Shown here in pieces: positions 1 through 12,365 of a stretch of 64,000 bases of DNA; position 1 is the stretch's first letter; the number at the start of each line of letters is the position of its first letter. Position numbers and translations under genes: made by a program. The stretch lies in contig JAMKCH010058083.1 in NCBI GenBank assembly GCA_023653785.1, forward strand, positions 1 through 64,000, read 5' to 3'. Source of the stretch: Ophioderma brevispina (lineage: Eukaryota > Echinodermata > Ophiuroidea > Amphilepidida > Ophiodermatidae). A model generated the notes under the pieces. It was not told where the DNA came from. It did not search any database and saw nothing but the letters and a program-made list of their open reading frames with translations.

Positions 1-2601
1 CATTGCCATGGAGGCATGCTCTAAAAGCTTTGCTTTTTCCGAGATCATGCCCCTGAAGTTTCTCAGACTTTTTCTCATTTTTTCTTGATACAAGTGAATT
101 TTTTGGGGATAAAAACATACCTTTCGTACATGACAAAGTAGTTGTCCCAACGCCAACTCAACATTGATGTGAAATATACGATTATTATTATAGAGGGCCT
201 CCTTCGCTCCTTATCCCGGCGATTTCCTTTCAATTTTGTAGTACAAGGTGGGCAAAGCTGGCAATTCTTTACTTTCATTTTTAACCTTTTTTGCTTTTCA
301 TTCGAGTAATGTATCAAAAGCAAGCTGCATAAAAAAACAAGTTCATATTTGTGTGGATTTATTTGTACCAAATCTCCAGTAAGAAAAAAAGACAACTTTT
401 GGAACTAGAATCTCACTTTGGATTCATTCATTACCTTTAATTTTGTGTTTATTTACTATTGTTGCAAACATGAACTTAAACATGTTAACAACAAAACCCT
501 TTCCACAATAGGCAAGGAAGACATATTCCTTGGACAAATGTTGAAGATAAAAGTCTGGTAAAAGAGTTAGCAAGGAAAGGATTCAGTGGAGAATGGCCAA
601 ATGATAAAGGAGATGGTGGATGGAAGTAGGAGCAGAAGTAACAAAAGTAGCCCCCCCCCCGATACGGTATCTTACAGTATAGTGAAGATACTTAGGGTGA
701 ATTAACATTGAGAACACACAATGGCGACAGAACTAATTTTTACGCACACCCCCCCCCCCCGGCCAAAAAGGGCATATCTGTTGTCTCTCTGTCTCCACTT
801 GTAATCATCAAACACTGACCGATCTAGATGACATTTGCAATACAGGACCTTCTACCGCTACTTGCAGGTAGGTAGATAGGTAACAGGTCATAATTTGCGT
901 ATTATTTCGTTCTGCTCTTATTCCCCGAAAATGTGTGCAAACTCTCTTGTACCAACTCGGTCTTTTGCCGCCTCCCACTGGGCAAACTCTCTCTTACCAA
1001 CTGCCGGGGGAACCCACAAGTTGTAACTTTGCAGTATTTTTGACTGTTTAGGTTTTATATAGTTATCTCAAATTATTTTAATGACCAACCTACACCCACA
1101 TGTTGAAAATGTATTACAACATGTTTCTCATTGTGACACTTTTATTTTTCTGCCTTATTGTTCTTCTTCCTCATCTTCTTATTATTTATTTCAACGGTTA
1201 TATAAAAATTTTAAATATTGAAGTTTTCCATTTTTGAAACTTAGGCATGATTGCCATTTGCCCTTTCAACCTGCTGTGGTGGCTGTGCTTTTGTTGTTAA
1301 AGGAAGGCGGCTGAATTGTGTGCTGGGGTATGAGTAATTACGCCAATTAGTTCGTTGTGTCTGATTACAACAGCTGTTTTTCCTGATCAATTCCGTAGGC
1401 CAACATGTCCATCTGCACCTGTTTTTTGGCTTGTCTTGCACTACCTTTATTACAATTGTTTTGTTTTCTTGATGTTTTCAATGGCTACATTACAAGCCTT
1501 GCTATTTTGGTCAACCCAAGCTCCACCGACTATTGTACTTGGATTTTGTATTTGGTTGACGGTAAAAAATGAATTTAACCTTAAAAATATGTGTTTTGAT
1601 CATGTGTATTTTTAAGTATATTTAATATTTTCCTCATTTAACATATCCAAAGTACTCACTTGATGGTATAACCTCTTGCTTCTTAGCAAGCATCCATGAC
1701 TGTTAGTTTTGACTTTAAAGTAGTCCTTCAACAATGTTTATTCCTACAATAGATCACCAAAAGGTCCTCACATTAAAAAAACCTTTGGTCAATAAAACAG
1801 GATAGTTTGAATACCATTCAGGGGCCTGGCCTTATCCCATTTGGTCCTAATATGCAAAGAAAATAATTTCTCAGGCGTGAATTGAGAAAAACAGCTTTCC
1901 TTCTGATACCAAATTACAGTGATAGAAATAGCTGTTGATTTGGTCACATACATTTAATTAACCAAATAAGAGGCATTTTATTAAACCACTATTGTTTACT
2001 AGTGGCTGTGGCATTTTTATGATTGCCTCTGACAACTGGGAATGGAAAGTCATTCATTGAATTACTTGAGGTGTCGATTCCTCAACCACAGTAACTATTG
2101 TCAATAACTAAATCCCCCAAGAAGCCATTACAGCTATTGTTGAATCATTATCTTTGTAATGTAATGTAAATGGTGTGCCTACATGCCAGAGTACCCAAAT
2201 CTCTTGTGTCTCTGGCATTTGGACCAGGCTCCATCATATAATTTTGCTGCTGGCATTTCAACCACTCCTCCCATACAGCAAATCTGTTTTACATTCCCAG
2301 CCTATGCCGGTTACCCATTTATACTCCTGGTGTATTTGAATTCCCAATGCAACAAACTTATATAAGCATGGAATCGAAACGTTTGGCATTCTTTTTTTTA
2401 TTTTCAAATTCTCCTCCTTGGGCTACAGATAATTGAACCAAGCCCCAATTAAAGAGAAAATAATGCATGGCATCATTCAACTGGTTTACTTGTGCTGACA
2501 AATTTTAGTTTGGAAAGGCTAGGCAAAGCCTCTATGTAACTGTTACCAAACATCGGGGTGCAACCAAACTCTTTAGAACTCTATCATTTAGAAGAAACTC
2601 A
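1..2601. other. Intergenic DNA, no gene seen
   Basis: I see no splice-framed exon, recognisable protein motif or RNA gene here. Open frames are short and are interrupted in every frame. The stretch is AT-rich with long C runs near 650 and 750. A short direct duplication (GCAAACTCTC..TACCAACT) occurs at about 937 and 982. Confidence 0.6.
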
Positions 2602-2672
2602 GACTGATACCTGACTTGAACCATTAACCCTAGATAAAGAATCTAGTGCTCTACCAGTTGAGCTAATCAGCC
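2602..2672 (-). tRNA. tRNA-Lys(CUU)-like gene, probably a pseudogene or SINE head
   Basis: Read on the minus strand this 71-nt stretch folds as a tRNA. The acceptor 5' strand GGCTGAT pairs with 3' ATCAGTC (one G-U). TA is followed by a perfect D arm (GCTC..GAGC) containing the AACTGGTA loop. A perfect 5-bp anticodon stem CTAGA/TCTAG encloses the loop TTCTTTA, giving anticodon CTT (lysine). The T loop TTCAAGT is normal and forms a B-box (GGTTCAAGTC), but the T stem (AATGG/CAGGT) pairs poorly. An intact acceptor and anticodon arm with a broken T stem suggests a decayed gene, a sequencing error in the T arm, or the 5' head of a tRNA-derived SINE. I see no clear poly-T terminator immediately downstream on the minus strand. 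Confidence 0.55.
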
Positions 2673-3812
2673 TGATGTGATTTCTTTTCCTTTGAATAAA
2701 TAATAGCAATTGAGTTCAAAAAATTTCTTGGGCATAGGCAGGGCTTTAAATACAAATACAGGGTGGGATGGTAACACACCATAATGTAATGCCGGTAGCT
2801 AATCAAATATGTGAAATTAAGATTATTGCATGCAAATCACCAGGTTTGCAGGTTGAAGCCTGTGAAATTTTGCCTACAAAGTGCCCATTAATGTAACAAT
2901 AAAAAAAAGAAAATGTTAATCAGCTCCTTTTGATAATTCGTCAAACTGTTTTTGAGGCCTGTCTGGTAGTCGCTAAATATCAAAATAAAAGCACTTTAAA
3001 TTTTGCCTTGTGTAAGATGAGTTCCCTTGTGATAATACCCGTTTTTAGGGGTACAAGACCATCACGACCTGATCATTGTAGTTTTGGGGGAGTCATATGC
3101 CAATGATAGCAGTTCAACAAGCGGGTGTCTGCCCTGCGTTGTCTGTGGAGGTTCTCAGGGCGGATCCAGGAGTTGAAAAACGTCAAAGTACCGGGGGGCT
3201 GAAGCGAAACTTTGCCAAAATCGGCTGATTTTTGCAAGATTTTGCAGAATTACCGGAATCGCGTGCCCCCTCCACCCCTCCTAGAGCCGCGGCCTGGTGG
3301 CTCAGAGAAAAGCCTAGGTAGATCTATGTGCTAACAAATATGGGTCACATTCGCATCCCTTACTAAAACCAAGGGTCAATTTTTGGCACCATTCAACTAT
3401 ATGGTTGGGTCATTTTCTTTCCAATGGATCATATAAAGTGGGTACTTTTTTTGTATAGTACCCACTAGTAGTCTAGAATGGGTCCAAAATCTGTCTAAAA
3501 TGGGCCTAAATATGGACTGTACTTAAAGATGGTTCCATTTTTGTGGCCACTATATTATTTTGTTCCATATTTTTTATTTCCTTGATAATGGTTCCAGATT
3601 TTTTTATATTAGAATGAATGCGTCATAATTTCAAAAATACACTTCTTTCTGGCCCAATCTTTAGTCATAATCTGAATTGTAAAGAAGTATCATGTTGTCA
3701 TTGAAGTTCTAACATTAATGCATAGGACAAGTCATAAGACAATCACTTTAATGTGTCATCATCCAGCGAGCGGATTCAGGTTTACCCCACTTTAGCATGT
3801 TGTCCTCTCTCT
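2673..3812. other. Intergenic DNA, no gene seen
   Basis: No exon or RNA gene is recognisable. The segment at about 3355-3600 contains degenerate repeats of words such as ATGGGTC and CCCACTA, which resemble the minisatellite-like tract further right at 4730-5180. Confidence 0.55.
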
Positions 3813-3986
3813 AATGGCGGGTTTATACTTCATCGACAGGACCGCCTGATGCTGCATTTCTCACATACTTTTCTTGCAATTAGGCAAAACAAAAAAGGTT
3901 TGTCTCAGAAGAAATGTGAAAAATAGCAAAATGTTTTTTTTACCCGAAAAATGCTTAATGCGAAATGTGTTTTTTTAATGTATTTG

Positions 3987-4028
<42 letters not shown>

Positions 4029-4189
4029 AAATAATTATGCAGTAAAAAAGCAATTTTTAACTAATGCAGTGGTCTTATGAGACAAACTTGTTTTTTCTTG
4101 GCCTGAAGCCGCAGCATGTAAAAAATGTTTGAAAGGCAAGTATAGGTCAATGGCTGACCAAGTGCCAAGGAAGTATGAACACACCATAA
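3813..4189. mobile_element. Foldback/MITE-like element with a poly-T/poly-A centre
   Basis: The two ends are imperfect inverted copies: ATGGCGGGTTTATACTTC on the left, and on the right GGAAGTATGAACACACCAT, whose complement reads ATGGTGTGTTCATACTTCC. Pairing continues inward, where GTTTGTCTCA near 3898 matches TGAGACAAAC near 4078. The centre is a run of about 33 T followed by about 10 A (3989-4031). The whole ~377 bp unit can fold into one hairpin and has no coding capacity. No transposase or clear target-site duplication was found, so the superfamily is not assigned. Confidence 0.55.
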
Positions 4190-4340
4190 ATGTCAATTGA
4201 TTTCATAAACCCCACACAGAGTAATTTTCCTTTTTTCAAAATATCCAAATTAAGTAGATTACATTGCATCTTTCCAGCTTTTTTTAAAAAAAGTTTATTA
4301 GACTTAGCCTAGCTAGGTTAATTAATGGTCAATCTAAGCC

Positions 4341-4697
4341 TAAGGTGCAAAGAGAGATTTTGAGGCACCCAGATATGTGGTCATAATAGTAATTTCATAT
4401 AGTTAGACACTCAATCGATCTCTTACCATGTATTTGGGCTACAGAAATGTCTTAAAAGAGAGAAAAAGGTTTTTGATTTGATTTTGCTTAGATTCAATAT
4501 GAAAACATAGGCTGAATTTGTATTGCTCCTATACGAAATTAGAAATTTCCAACAATGTTTGTACCCCAAAGGAAAACATTTCTCAGCCTTAATCCTTAGA
4601 TCGGGTTATTTTATGGTAAAGCTTTGAATCAGGACAAAAATCAGACTTTCGATTTTTTAGGGACCCTGATATGTTACAATCTTCGTTGCACCTTTAA
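4341..4697 (-). mobile_element. MITE, family with TTAAAGGTGCAAC ends (copy 1)
   Basis: This ~357 bp element begins TAAGGTGCAAAGAGAGATTT and ends GTTGCACCTTTAA, i.e. inverted ends. It is an inverted and diverged copy of the element at 58223-58580. Both contain the internal block around GGCTGAATTTGTATTGCTCC (here about 4511; complement at 58223-58580), a TACGAAATTAGAAATTTC block and a CTCAGCCTTAATCC block. It has no coding capacity. The TTAA at the ends would fit piggyBac-type target choice, but a TA-targeting family is also possible. Confidence 0.7.
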
Positions 4698-4729
4698 AGA
4701 GACACAAGGACAAATTTACGCACTCAGTG

Positions 4730-5180
4730 GAAAAGGGTTCTAGTACATAATTGTGCAGATATATGGTCACATTTTCCACCCCATTACTATAAATCAATGG
4801 ATCGTTTTTCCCACCCCTGCTTCTATATTGATGGGTCATTCGCTTGGGGTGGTTCATTCTATAATATATAATGGGTTCATTTTTCATTTTGGTCGCAATT
4901 TACTATAAAAATGGGTCAATTTTTCGATGTTTGTAAAATCACAATGAAAATGGTTGATTTTTCCGATTTTCGGAAAGGAACAAAGTTTACTATGAAAATG
5001 GGCTGATTTTGCTAAGATGAAATGGTTGCGAAATTTCAAAGCCAAAATATAGAATGGGTCAAAAATCGAACACAACTAGGATAAAGGGTCATATTTTGTT
5101 ACAATTGGTCACTATAAACATGGGTCGATTTTTTACCCACGGACGCACACATGTACCCATTTGGGTCGAGCACTCCCCCC
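4730..5180. repeat. Degenerate minisatellite built on ACTATAAAAATGGGTCAATTTTT-like words
   Basis: The word ATGGGTCA (or ATGGTTGA, ATGGGCTGA) followed by a T-run recurs about every 30-65 bases, commonly preceded by ACTATA/ACTATGA. Examples lie near 4830, 4867, 4911, 4950, 4998, 5054 and 5120. Spacing and sequence are irregular, so this is an old or error-laden tandem array. No protein coding is implied. Confidence 0.45.
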
Positions 5181-6644
5181 CTCCGGATTCATACTTAAAT
5201 GCAGGTTGCAGGGCAGTACTGCAATGCAGCCTACCCAAAATGGTTAAATTCGTCCTAGCTGAACTAAGCCTTAAGGGAGTGACGCATACCTTTCACGCTT
5301 GTCTTTAAAACCGTGGAATCGCAGTAGTAAGCTGGCAACTGTTAATGCAAGCATACACATTATAGGTGTATTTTGTTGATTCCAGCACCCCTCGTGCAGT
5401 CATTGTTCACTAGATTTCCTGAGAAAAAGCTATTCACACAATCTTTTGTTGGATCCCGACCTTGCGGTTTTGTTTTATCAAGCCAAATGACTTGTTCCCA
5501 CGGTCCATAGGCCAATGTGGTGTAATTATGTCTGTTTTACCGACCGAAAATACAAATTTGCAAAATTGCTTTAGATACATCGACTTGCACGTATGATTTA
5601 GGGGTACACATGGGATTAATGATGTCAACGGTAGATGATATAAAAAATCTCAACTTTTTAGGGGGACGATCGAGGTTGTCAGGTGCACCATACGCGATGC
5701 AACAATCGCTGCTGCGAAACAGCTATGGCTTATGATATCACTCTTCTTCACAGCCGGACGAGGTATATACTGCAATTTACCACAATGCAGTACCGCAAGT
5801 TTGCAACAACAAGTTAAAATTTTTAACTGAGGGGCGATGCAGTGGGGTACAGCATACCATTTTTACATACTTGCAATCCTTCCACCATGTTTCGTCCGCA
5901 CCAGCCCAGCCAGGGCTAGCTAGGCCAAGCTTGCGTTGGTTAGAATCTTTCGTTATGCATCATTGCATGTACTCATGGATCTGATAAATTTAGGGAGTAG
6001 GAAACTCAGGACAGCCAATTGAAAGCCACCTTTTTCGCGTATTTTCGGCGTCCTATGAGCGTCTAGTGCGATGTGATCCTAGGAGGCGTCTTTCAGCGCC
6101 GTCTTTTATGGTAAGTGGTCGGGGGGCTTTGGAGGCCATAATTTTTAGCGTCGGTATGTGTGAATCACATGACCTGGCCGAGTCAAGCGGTTTCGCAGAC
6201 GTACACAAACTGGAATTTGTTCACTGATAAACTTTATTTTGAGACGTACACAAATCGGACATGCAACGCCGATTGTTTTCTCACAAGAAAACATCCTGCA
6301 AACTGAATGAGCAGTCGGACTTGGTCTTGACAATGACGCATGTGGATTGTGGCATGCATGCATGGGCTGGGTCTAGCGCCCGCTAGCGCTAGCGAGCTAC
6401 CCTCACTTGAACTTGCATGTCGATAGCGATAGCGAGCCTAGAGCCGAGGGCCAAAAACTTGACAATTTTTTGTATGGTATCTTGTGGTTTGAGGTTCTTT
6501 TGGTCATGGTCGGTTGGAAGTATAACACTAAGGTAGGTTTGTGAGCTATAACTTTGTTGCTGTACTGACATACTGGGTGAAGTTCAAACCTCAACATTCA
6601 AAATTGTGGGAAGAAACCTATTGGTTTTTCCTCATTATAGCCTA
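5181..6644. other. Intergenic DNA, no gene seen
   Basis: Nothing recognisable was found on either strand. Local GC is higher near 6000-6430, including a CTAGCG-rich stretch at 6372-6398 (GCTAGCGCCCGCTAGCGCTAGCG). It is too short to be called a CpG island. Confidence 0.5.
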
Positions 6645-7590
6645 CAGAGTGTTCATAAATACTTGGTGGGGGGATTGGGGGGGGGGGGGAAAAAGATGGA
6701 ATTCAGACATTCACATTAATTTGATCCCCCATTTTTAGGTGTTAAAAATGCTAGTCACCTTATGATCAACCCCTTTTGTTTTTAAAAGAGTTTGATCCCC
6801 AAAAGCAGCAAATTGCAAGAGGCTGTACGAATCCCTAAGCATGTGTATAGGGGGCTGACCAGGCCGGGGTGGGTCCAGCCTATTCAGAGGAAGGGGCCCT
6901 GACTAGGTAAAAAGTGATGCAGTCATGGTGACAACAAGTGGTCCAGGACTGGGTGTGGTCTTCTTCTCACACAAAGTGGCAGAACCCTTGCAATCTTTGC
7001 TTTGTAATTAATATTCTTATTATTTGATAGAACATTTTAAATTAAAGATTTTGTAAGTAGTTCACAAAAAAAATATCAAGTTTGGGTAATGGGCCTTTCA
7101 AAAACAAAATGTTAGGTCCTTTTTACTTGACATATTGTCAGGTTATTTTTGTTAAATTAAATCATTTTAAGCATAGATGTACATTGATATTTCAATTTCT
7201 GTAAACTCTTGCAATTTTTTAAAAACAATTGTTGGAGGGGAAATATTTACAAAAAAATACCTACTGCAATCAAATGTGAAATTGTGGGAAAATATTAGGA
7301 AGTTGGTGTGGATGGCCTGTAGGGTGGGTGCGGCATGGGGTGTCCCCTCGTGAGCGAAGCGGGGAAGCCTCACACATTTGTGTATTGTGTTCCTAGCAAA
7401 GAGGATAAAACAATTTGTTCATAAGCTTACGTAGCCTAGCTGCATTCTCAAAGGTGAACTGGTAAAATTAAATGAATTTGTTTTTCCTGGACTAAAATTT
7501 GTACGTAGGTGGCCACATGTGGTTTGCACAACGCAGTTTTCTAAGGCCATGATAAGTAAGTTTTAGATTTGCGTCCCGGCCATTTTTCAA

Positions 7591-8218
7591 AAAAAGGCAT
7601 GAGGCTTTATTTTCTTATTCATTATTCATTATGTACATTTTTAATTGGTTGACTTATTAGGTTCACAGGTTTCCAGCCAGAGCTGACGCCTGACGGATCT
7701 CACATGTGTCATGTTCAGAGAACTGCATCACGGAGCTCACTATACACTGGATAGGCTATCACCGCTCGAACGTGAGGAAACCGTAAATTGCACGGCGGCC
7801 CTTTTGCTCTACCCAATAACCCGATCGTGCACGTACAAACGAATAGGGGAAACTATGGAACAGGGACAGAATTAGGCGATTAATTTCGCGTATGTCAAGG
7901 TTTTTCAATTCATTGGTTTGATTTTCGAGTATGTGGCGGGTATTTTCGAACAAAAATAATTTATTCAAAATATTTAAAAAGTCTTTAAAATGGCCATATT
8001 TTCAGGTTTTCACAGCTCACAGACATAATTCATGGAGAAGGCCTAGTGCTTTGAACTACCCTATAGTACTAGCATTCAAGAATTATATAGATTTATTAAT
8101 CCTCCTCTCAAGATGTTTTTCCGCTTTACTAATACCCCACCCCCACCTATACCATGTATTTTCATCACTCTGTCCTTAACTTATGATCATATTGGGGAAT
8201 GTTGTACTTATTGGAATC
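7591..8218. other. Interior of the inverted-arm unit, no gene seen
   Basis: No exon is visible. The segment around 7868-7905 (GGACAGAATTAGGCGATTAATTTCGCG, TATGTCAAGG) recurs in diverged form at about 48217-48250, so it belongs to a dispersed repeat. The longest open frames here have no recognisable motif. Confidence 0.45.
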
Positions 8219-8843
8219 ACTGTAAAAAAAATACTGTAATTAAAAAAAAAAAAAAAATCCTGGCAGCATTCCTGCCACAAATTACCGTAAAATTTACAGT
8301 ATACCTGTAAAAATTAATTTATCAATCGCTTAAAAACATATATATTTGGTGAGTTAATTACAGAGAATTGTGAAGTGTGTAGACATAAAAAAAGTACTGA
8401 CGAACACCTTAACATAGTAGGCCTATCGACAATTTTTTACAGTGCATATACTGTAAAAATTACAGTTTGTTGTAAAATGTAGTACATCAAACTGTAAAAT
8501 ACCAGTAATTTGAATTAAACAAACTGTAAAGCTATACTTTTCGGTGTTTGTTTGGCAAATTGCTGGCCAGTAGTTTTTCCTGGAAATTACCGACCTACGT
8601 TTTCCCCTGTATTTTTGAGTGCTTTTTAGTATATTGAAAAAAATCATAGCAGTGTATAACGATGTTGTACTCATGTAAATTTCGAATAAAAGTCTCACTT
8701 TTAGATTTTGTCATTATAGGCTGGAAATTGGACTAAAATTTACAGTATTTCCTGTATTTCCAAATTACAGCCAAATAATGTAAGTTTGGGAAGTTTTTTA
8801 CAGTAGTTTCCTGTAAAATTGCACTGTAATTTTTTACAGTGTA
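8219..8843. mobile_element. MITE-like element with CACTGTAAAAAA ends and internal ACTGTAAAA repeats
   Basis: The left end is CACTGTAAAAAAAATACTG and the right end complements to CACTGTAAAAAATTACAG, giving terminal inverted repeats of about 20 bases. The words TTTACAGT/ACTGTAAA recur inside near 8290, 8435, 8451, 8490, 8524, 8740, 8798 and 8810 in both orientations. The element is about 625 bp and non-coding. CACTGTAAA-type ends are common in non-autonomous DNA transposons of animals, but I cannot assign the superfamily. Confidence 0.6.
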
Positions 8844-10419
8844 ACATTGAAAGAGAAAACCGCAAAGCTATCTTGTGGTACAAATTTAAAAAGAATCGGA
8901 GTGTAAAAAAAACACACAGGGGTGTTACCCCCCCCCCCCCCGAGAAATTGTTGTTAAAAATGACTCAGGTAGACGAGAGGTAGCATTCATTTTCTTTCAT
9001 GAAATGACCTCGTATCTCTTTTTAAAGGCATGCACGTTCTATTTTAAAAATTGGAATAAATTTCCTGGTAGTCCTGAATTTTGGTCGGGAACCAGCTCGT
9101 TTCCAAAAAAAGAGCGACTATTCTGCAAATGCGGGACCACCTCTAGGGGTATAAATTCACAATAATGAAGTTCGAGGGGTATCAAATTCAGTTGTGATTG
9201 TGACTGGTTCAATGATAAAACTAGGAAAATGTAACCTCAACTAATCACAAAATAAAAACCCCGAGTGTGTATTTTGTGTTTTTTTTTTTTTTGTATATTG
9301 GGCTATTTAAAGGTATTTTAGATTCACGTATTGAGAACGGCTCCCACAAGGGGTTAATGTTACTGCAAATTGGTCCCCTTATTTAAAAAAAAAACCTGAA
9401 AACTAGAGTGGCTCCGTCAGACTCCCGTTAGAGTTTATTTTCACTGAAAATTGGTCTTGTTATTCTTTTAAGGGGTCAATTTTCAGAACCCCTGGAATTA
9501 GCAATGGTTCTCAACAAACCCCTGAACCCCCCCCCCGCCCCCCCCCCTTGCTTTGAAGAAAAGATAATGCATGCACTGCAGTCTATGGGTTCAGTATAGT
9601 GCACGAAATCATTGTTTAAATCAACTTGGAAATTAAAATTGGAAGGAACTGAAATTTTGATCCTTGACCTTGGGATTTATAGCTAGTCCTAGTTCCGTGG
9701 GGGGGGGTTTTAAATAAAATATGTTAAAAAAGTCACAAGCTAGCCCTTAGGCCTAATTGAGATCCAAGTTCTCTCTAGCATGTATCCAGCGAAAAGTCCA
9801 TGAAATAAATACTATATTTATAGTGAACTAGAAGTATTAAGTGCTCCATACTGGTATTCCTCCCTTCCATGTGAGTTATAGCATTTTAAGCACATATAGT
9901 CTAGTAAGTGGCAATGTAAGTGCATACAGTATATTTACAGTTTATAGGCTACGACCTGACGACGGGTACCCATCACTAATCGGCCGCCAAAAAATTGCCT
10001 AGAATAACATTCGTTTACTTCTACCCACAGTTAATTTCAGGCAAACGGGCACCATACACATACAAATGCAAATGCTTGATATTTTTTCATATATTGGCCA
10101 GAAAAGTACTTATAAGGCATCATTGTATCTCATCCCATAGGACTACCGTGCAACCCCGAGTGATGTTTTTTGGGTAAGCAAAGTGACGCGTCGCAAACTT
10201 CCGGATATTCACCTGCCTCGCTATTGCATCGCGTGGAGATTTAGCCTATTCCAGTTGTGTAAGAGATCAGTGGACTGCATGCATACATGTAAGCCTATTG
10301 TTTATTGCGTAATTGGTAACCCTTTTCCAGCTGTTTTGATGATTTAAAACTTGTTTTTGTGATGGAAGAGCATTTTTTTATGCAAATAATGATTTTTTTT
10401 AAAATAATGAAAATTTTCG
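8844..10419. other. Interior of the inverted-arm unit, no gene seen
   Basis: No exon or RNA gene was recognised. The stretch contains long C runs (about 8929-8941 and 9525-9547), a T run near 9280 and scattered short open frames without motifs. Confidence 0.5.
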
Positions 10420-10705
10420 GCGGCGGCAGGTTTGTGGGGCATGCGGGCGGGGCGGACGCAAATCTAAAACTTTCATTCCCATGGCCTAAGGAAAATTGAT
10501 GTTCTAAAATTACAAATTGGATAATAAAATTTGAACTTTGGTAAATTAATGTGTTTGAATGGAGGCAGAATAATCCTTAAAAATTTTGATCCCCATTAAT
10601 ACCCGGCTGAAATTTTTGATCGACGTTGGTTTTTTGGGACCCTATTTTATTTATTTTTTTTTATCCCCATATATTTTCCACCCCCCTACCAACAGTATTA
10701 TGAAC

Positions 10706-11072
10706 ACTCTATTACCTTGTCAGGCTTAGGTGTTTTGATTTAAATGTCCATGGCGCAAAACGTGCTCATTTTTGCCAAAACAGGTAAACCTTGCCTCTAA
10801 TTCCACTGCCTAAAACATACGTTTAGGGCCTATGGCCCCCACACTACAAACATGCAAACCCTCCAGCCAGCATGCAACTCAACAAAATCCCCCCCCCTCT
10901 TGTTTTCCTCCCCGTTTTATTATTATTTGAGAACTTTGTGAATGCAGTAGTTAGTTAGTTAAAGGATTAGCAGCGGGATTTACTAATCCGAACATCGAAA
11001 AAAATCATCAACAATTCTAAAATTTGTACTGGCATGGATATGCAAACATACCTGCAAGGGGTTGGCTTGAAA
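10706..11072. other. Intergenic DNA, no gene seen
   Basis: Between the right inverted arm and the start of duplication copy A, I see only AT-rich sequence with one C run near 10890. Confidence 0.5.
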
Positions 11073-12365
11073 TCCGTGTATTAAAGACAGGCAGTCCTTT
11101 TTATCTGATTCTGTATTTTTATATGTGTGTAGCAAAATTCCGACTTGAGCTCATAAATGCCTTTCCTGCTGGATATCACAGATTTTCACGTGATATTGTG
11201 CACCATGATCATACAGTTTGACATCAAACACAAACATTATTGATGGTTTAATTCCCCTGTACTGGTGTAACACAACACTATTTTAGTGCAGATTTTGAAA
11301 CAAATTTCCTCATACTTCATATTTTCACTATTTGGTGGTTTAGTTCTACATTAAAGCAGTTATATGGAATTGCGCACCCTTATCCTGATTTCAAGTTTAA
11401 AAAAGCATTTCGAATTGTTTTTTTTTATTCTCTCGCATTATCGCTGCTAATCCCTTTAAATTATTTTGTTAGTTATAGTTCGTCATAAAGTATTAAGTCT
11501 GTCCTAATGAGGAAAACACCAAGTGGCAGCTCTTATCAGCTCGGATCCTTTTCGGTTCCCCTCAGGCATGTTTGGGTAAATATCCAGGAGCCATTAGTCC
11601 TCCTGAGCATGACTCTGTCATATGTACAATAATGTCATCTACTTAATCAACATAGACTGTGTAAACGTCATGTGAAGTTCCAATAATTGGGACCTTAACA
11701 GGTACACATCAGTACTGTTCCTTTTTTCATACTAAATTCCCAGAGCATTGTATCAGCAGCAATACTACTAGGGCCTTGTAAAAATATAAATTTCAGAGCA
11801 AGAGGCAACCATGTTCCCTTCAAAAAAGAAATAACTTCCCTCCATCTTTTGTAAATTTCTTTATTGTAATTGTTTTGTGAACTTGTCCGAAAGTTATGCT
11901 TGGTTGGAAATATGTCTTTTTCTGTAAAACAGCTACGAGGTCAAAGTGCCCAGCAGCATTATTTTGGCAGAGTATGGATTACTGCCGGTTTGTCATTCGG
12001 CCATGGCGTACTGACCAGGGGGGGGGGCCAAGTTTCCCCCTCTGGCACGAAAAGTGGGACGATATGACCAAAATATCCTTTTCCATTCTCCCCCTTTTTC
12101 TTGGAATTTCAACCAAGTCAGTCTAAATTTTGGGCAAAATTAAAGTAAATTTGTAATTTTTTTTTGCGCACTAGTGGCATTTTGTCAAATTCAGACTTAA
12201 TTGGATCAAATCTGCGGGACGCGTGTTTTTTATGATTTTGCCCTCTCTGGCGGTACGACTTGGAAATTGCCTTCTGGAATTGACTGCCGCGGTACGGCCA
12301 CGGCCATTCGGCGAGTGCTGATTAGTGCCTGCTGGGCATTTTAGTCCACAGGAGGGATTTGGTGG

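Larger units (their letters stand above)
6645..10705. mobile_element. 4 kb unit bounded by inverted arms (candidate composite foldback element)
   Basis: The left end reads GAGTGTTCATAAATACTTGG then a G run. The right end, complemented, reads GAGTGTTCATAATACTGTTGG then a G run. A second inverted match lies further in: TTTTAGATTTGCGTCC with TTTTCTAAGGCCATG (about 7535-7582) against the complement of 10443-10495. The left arm therefore spans about 6645-7590 and the right arm about 10420-10705, so the arms differ in length by large indels. I see no transposase frame between them. It may be a non-autonomous transposon, or two inverted copies of a shorter dispersed repeat. Confidence 0.4.

Noticed and set aside
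6145..6363. Minus-strand 72-codon frame with several cysteines
   Set aside because: No recognisable domain, start context or splice sites; length is within chance for this slightly GC-richer stretch.
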